Shown: piece after piece, positions 63,552 through 64,000 of the stretch
How the letters are laid out: each line of letters starts with the position of its first letter
How positions within the stretch are numbered: the first letter of the stretch is position 1
Assembly (NCBI RefSeq): GCF_900142085.1
Contig: NZ_FQZQ01000020.1
Coordinates: 1-64,000, forward strand
From: Shimia gijangensis
GTDB lineage: Bacteria; Pseudomonadota; Alphaproteobacteria; Rhodobacterales; Rhodobacteraceae
Direction: 5' to 3'
DNA length: 64,000 bases
Program-made: the position numbers and the translations under genes
The notes under the pieces: model-generated
Databases searched by the model: none
What the model was told of the DNA's origin: nothing
Seen by the model: the letters and a program-made list of their open reading frames with translations, nothing else

Positions 63552-64000
63552 GAGACCTTGCTTTCCATGTCCGGGCGCGGGCGTTCCGGCGGTGCACTCT
63601 TTTCTGTGCCGATGTGGATCAGCCCGGCCAGTCGCTCGTGCGGCGACAGTTTCAGCGCCTCGGTGAGGAACCCACGATCATGCGCCGGCCAGCCGCTCAG
63701 CCAGTTGGCCCCCCAACCCGCCGCAAGGGCTGCGTTCAGCAACGACAGGCACACGGCCCCCGCCGAATAGGTCTGTTCGATCTCCGGCACTTTCTCGGCG
63801 ATCACGGGGCTTTCCACCACGGCCACGGCAAGGTTGCCAATGTCGAACTGGCCACGCCCCTTGCCGATCTTTTCCGCGTCCAGCCCCAATGCCTCGCCAC
63901 GCACCTGTGCCAGTTCGGCCAAACGGGTCATGGCCTCGCCTTCCAGCACGATCAACCGCCATGGCTCTAATTTGCCATGATCCGGCGTGCGCAGCCCTGC
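63536..64000 (-). CDS. Nitroreductase family protein, 5' end beyond the window
   Basis: 154 codons visible; the frame is open at 64000. TPDHGKLEPWR at the edge and AGWGANWLSGWPAHD are hallmarks of the small nitroreductase/RutE-like family, an FMN enzyme reducing nitro or enal compounds. The start codon lies outside. It is coupled to the EI24 gene. Confidence 0.85.
   Translation of the reverse strand, partial: AGLRTPDHGKLEPWRLIVLEGEAMTRLAELAQVRGEALGLDAEKIGKGRGQFDIGNLAVAVVESPVIAEKVPEIEQTYSAGAVCLSLLNAALAAGWGANWLSGWPAHDRGFLTEALKLSPHERLAGLIHIGTEKSAPPERPRPDMESKVSWVSQ

Noticed and set aside
1-64000. CRISPR array or restriction/abortive defence operon
   Set aside because: No regularly spaced direct repeats and no Cas, nuclease or methyltransferase genes were recognised.

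Overview
The window reads as chromosome of an alphaproteobacterium of the Roseobacter group (Rhodobacteraceae). This is inferred from protein style and gene content (DUF1467, EI24 and DUF1185 proteins, the DUF3489-DUF2924-recombinase module, LuxR/TolB/TPR regulators, ABC uptake operons), the GC-rich coding sequence, and Rhodobacterales-type REP hairpins with a RAYT transposase. No database search was possible; all family names are from recognition of the protein sequences.

Layout. 1-1125: a lone outer-membrane barrel gene. 1516-5099: a four-gene operon (nitronate monooxygenase, histidine phosphatase, ACAD10/11-type kinase, SDR) behind a perfect TetR-like operator. 5096-9846: homocysteine methyltransferase, thioesterase, a class V aminotransferase divergent from an Lrp-type regulator, an IS1182 relic and a GFA protein. 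9937-16076: a polyamine-type ABC operon closed by a NylB-like serine hydrolase, with a LuxR regulator upstream. 16077-16946: non-coding, holding a 210-bp element with perfect 14-bp inverted ends. 16947-21681: a catabolic-looking operon (NTF2-like, MFS, DUF1185, SDR remnant, SDR) divergent from a LuxR-HTH/TolB/TPR regulator. 21856-25609: arsenic resistance arsR-acr3-GAPDH-arsJ. 25724-31218: lepA surrounded by less GC-rich orphan genes, REP hairpins, a RAYT gene broken by a REP element, and an orphan YefM/Phd antitoxin with two TGTACA operators. 31283-34212: PlsB-like acyltransferase and alpha/beta hydrolase.

34696-43047 is the most coherent accessory system. A GntR repressor gene and an aldo/keto reductase-RidA fusion diverge from TIGR04076, a second aldo/keto reductase and a complete Liv-type ABC importer. 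A perfect 15-bp palindrome sits between the -35 and -10 boxes of the right-hand promoter. It looks like import plus oxidation/deamination of an unidentified nitrogenous small molecule.

43667-49472 is a decayed island: an RTX-like gene with two frameshifts, an IS6 copy joining it to the 3' half of an unrelated TPR gene, a DUF3489-DUF2924-serine recombinase module, and tRNA-Gln(TTG). 49695-64000 is mostly conserved chromosome: ACAD10/11-type acyl-CoA dehydrogenase, CDF transporter, carB, pabB and its lyase, CPBP protein, aspS, GNAT, response regulator, methylmalonyl-CoA epimerase, DUF1467, EI24 and a nitroreductase running off the end.

The strongest candidates for something new are the AKR-RidA/Liv regulon, the split ACAD10/11-type kinase and dehydrogenase, the REP/RAYT self-disruption, and the short repeat family with GAGTTTTTCAACA ends. 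No CRISPR array and no clear defence island were seen.
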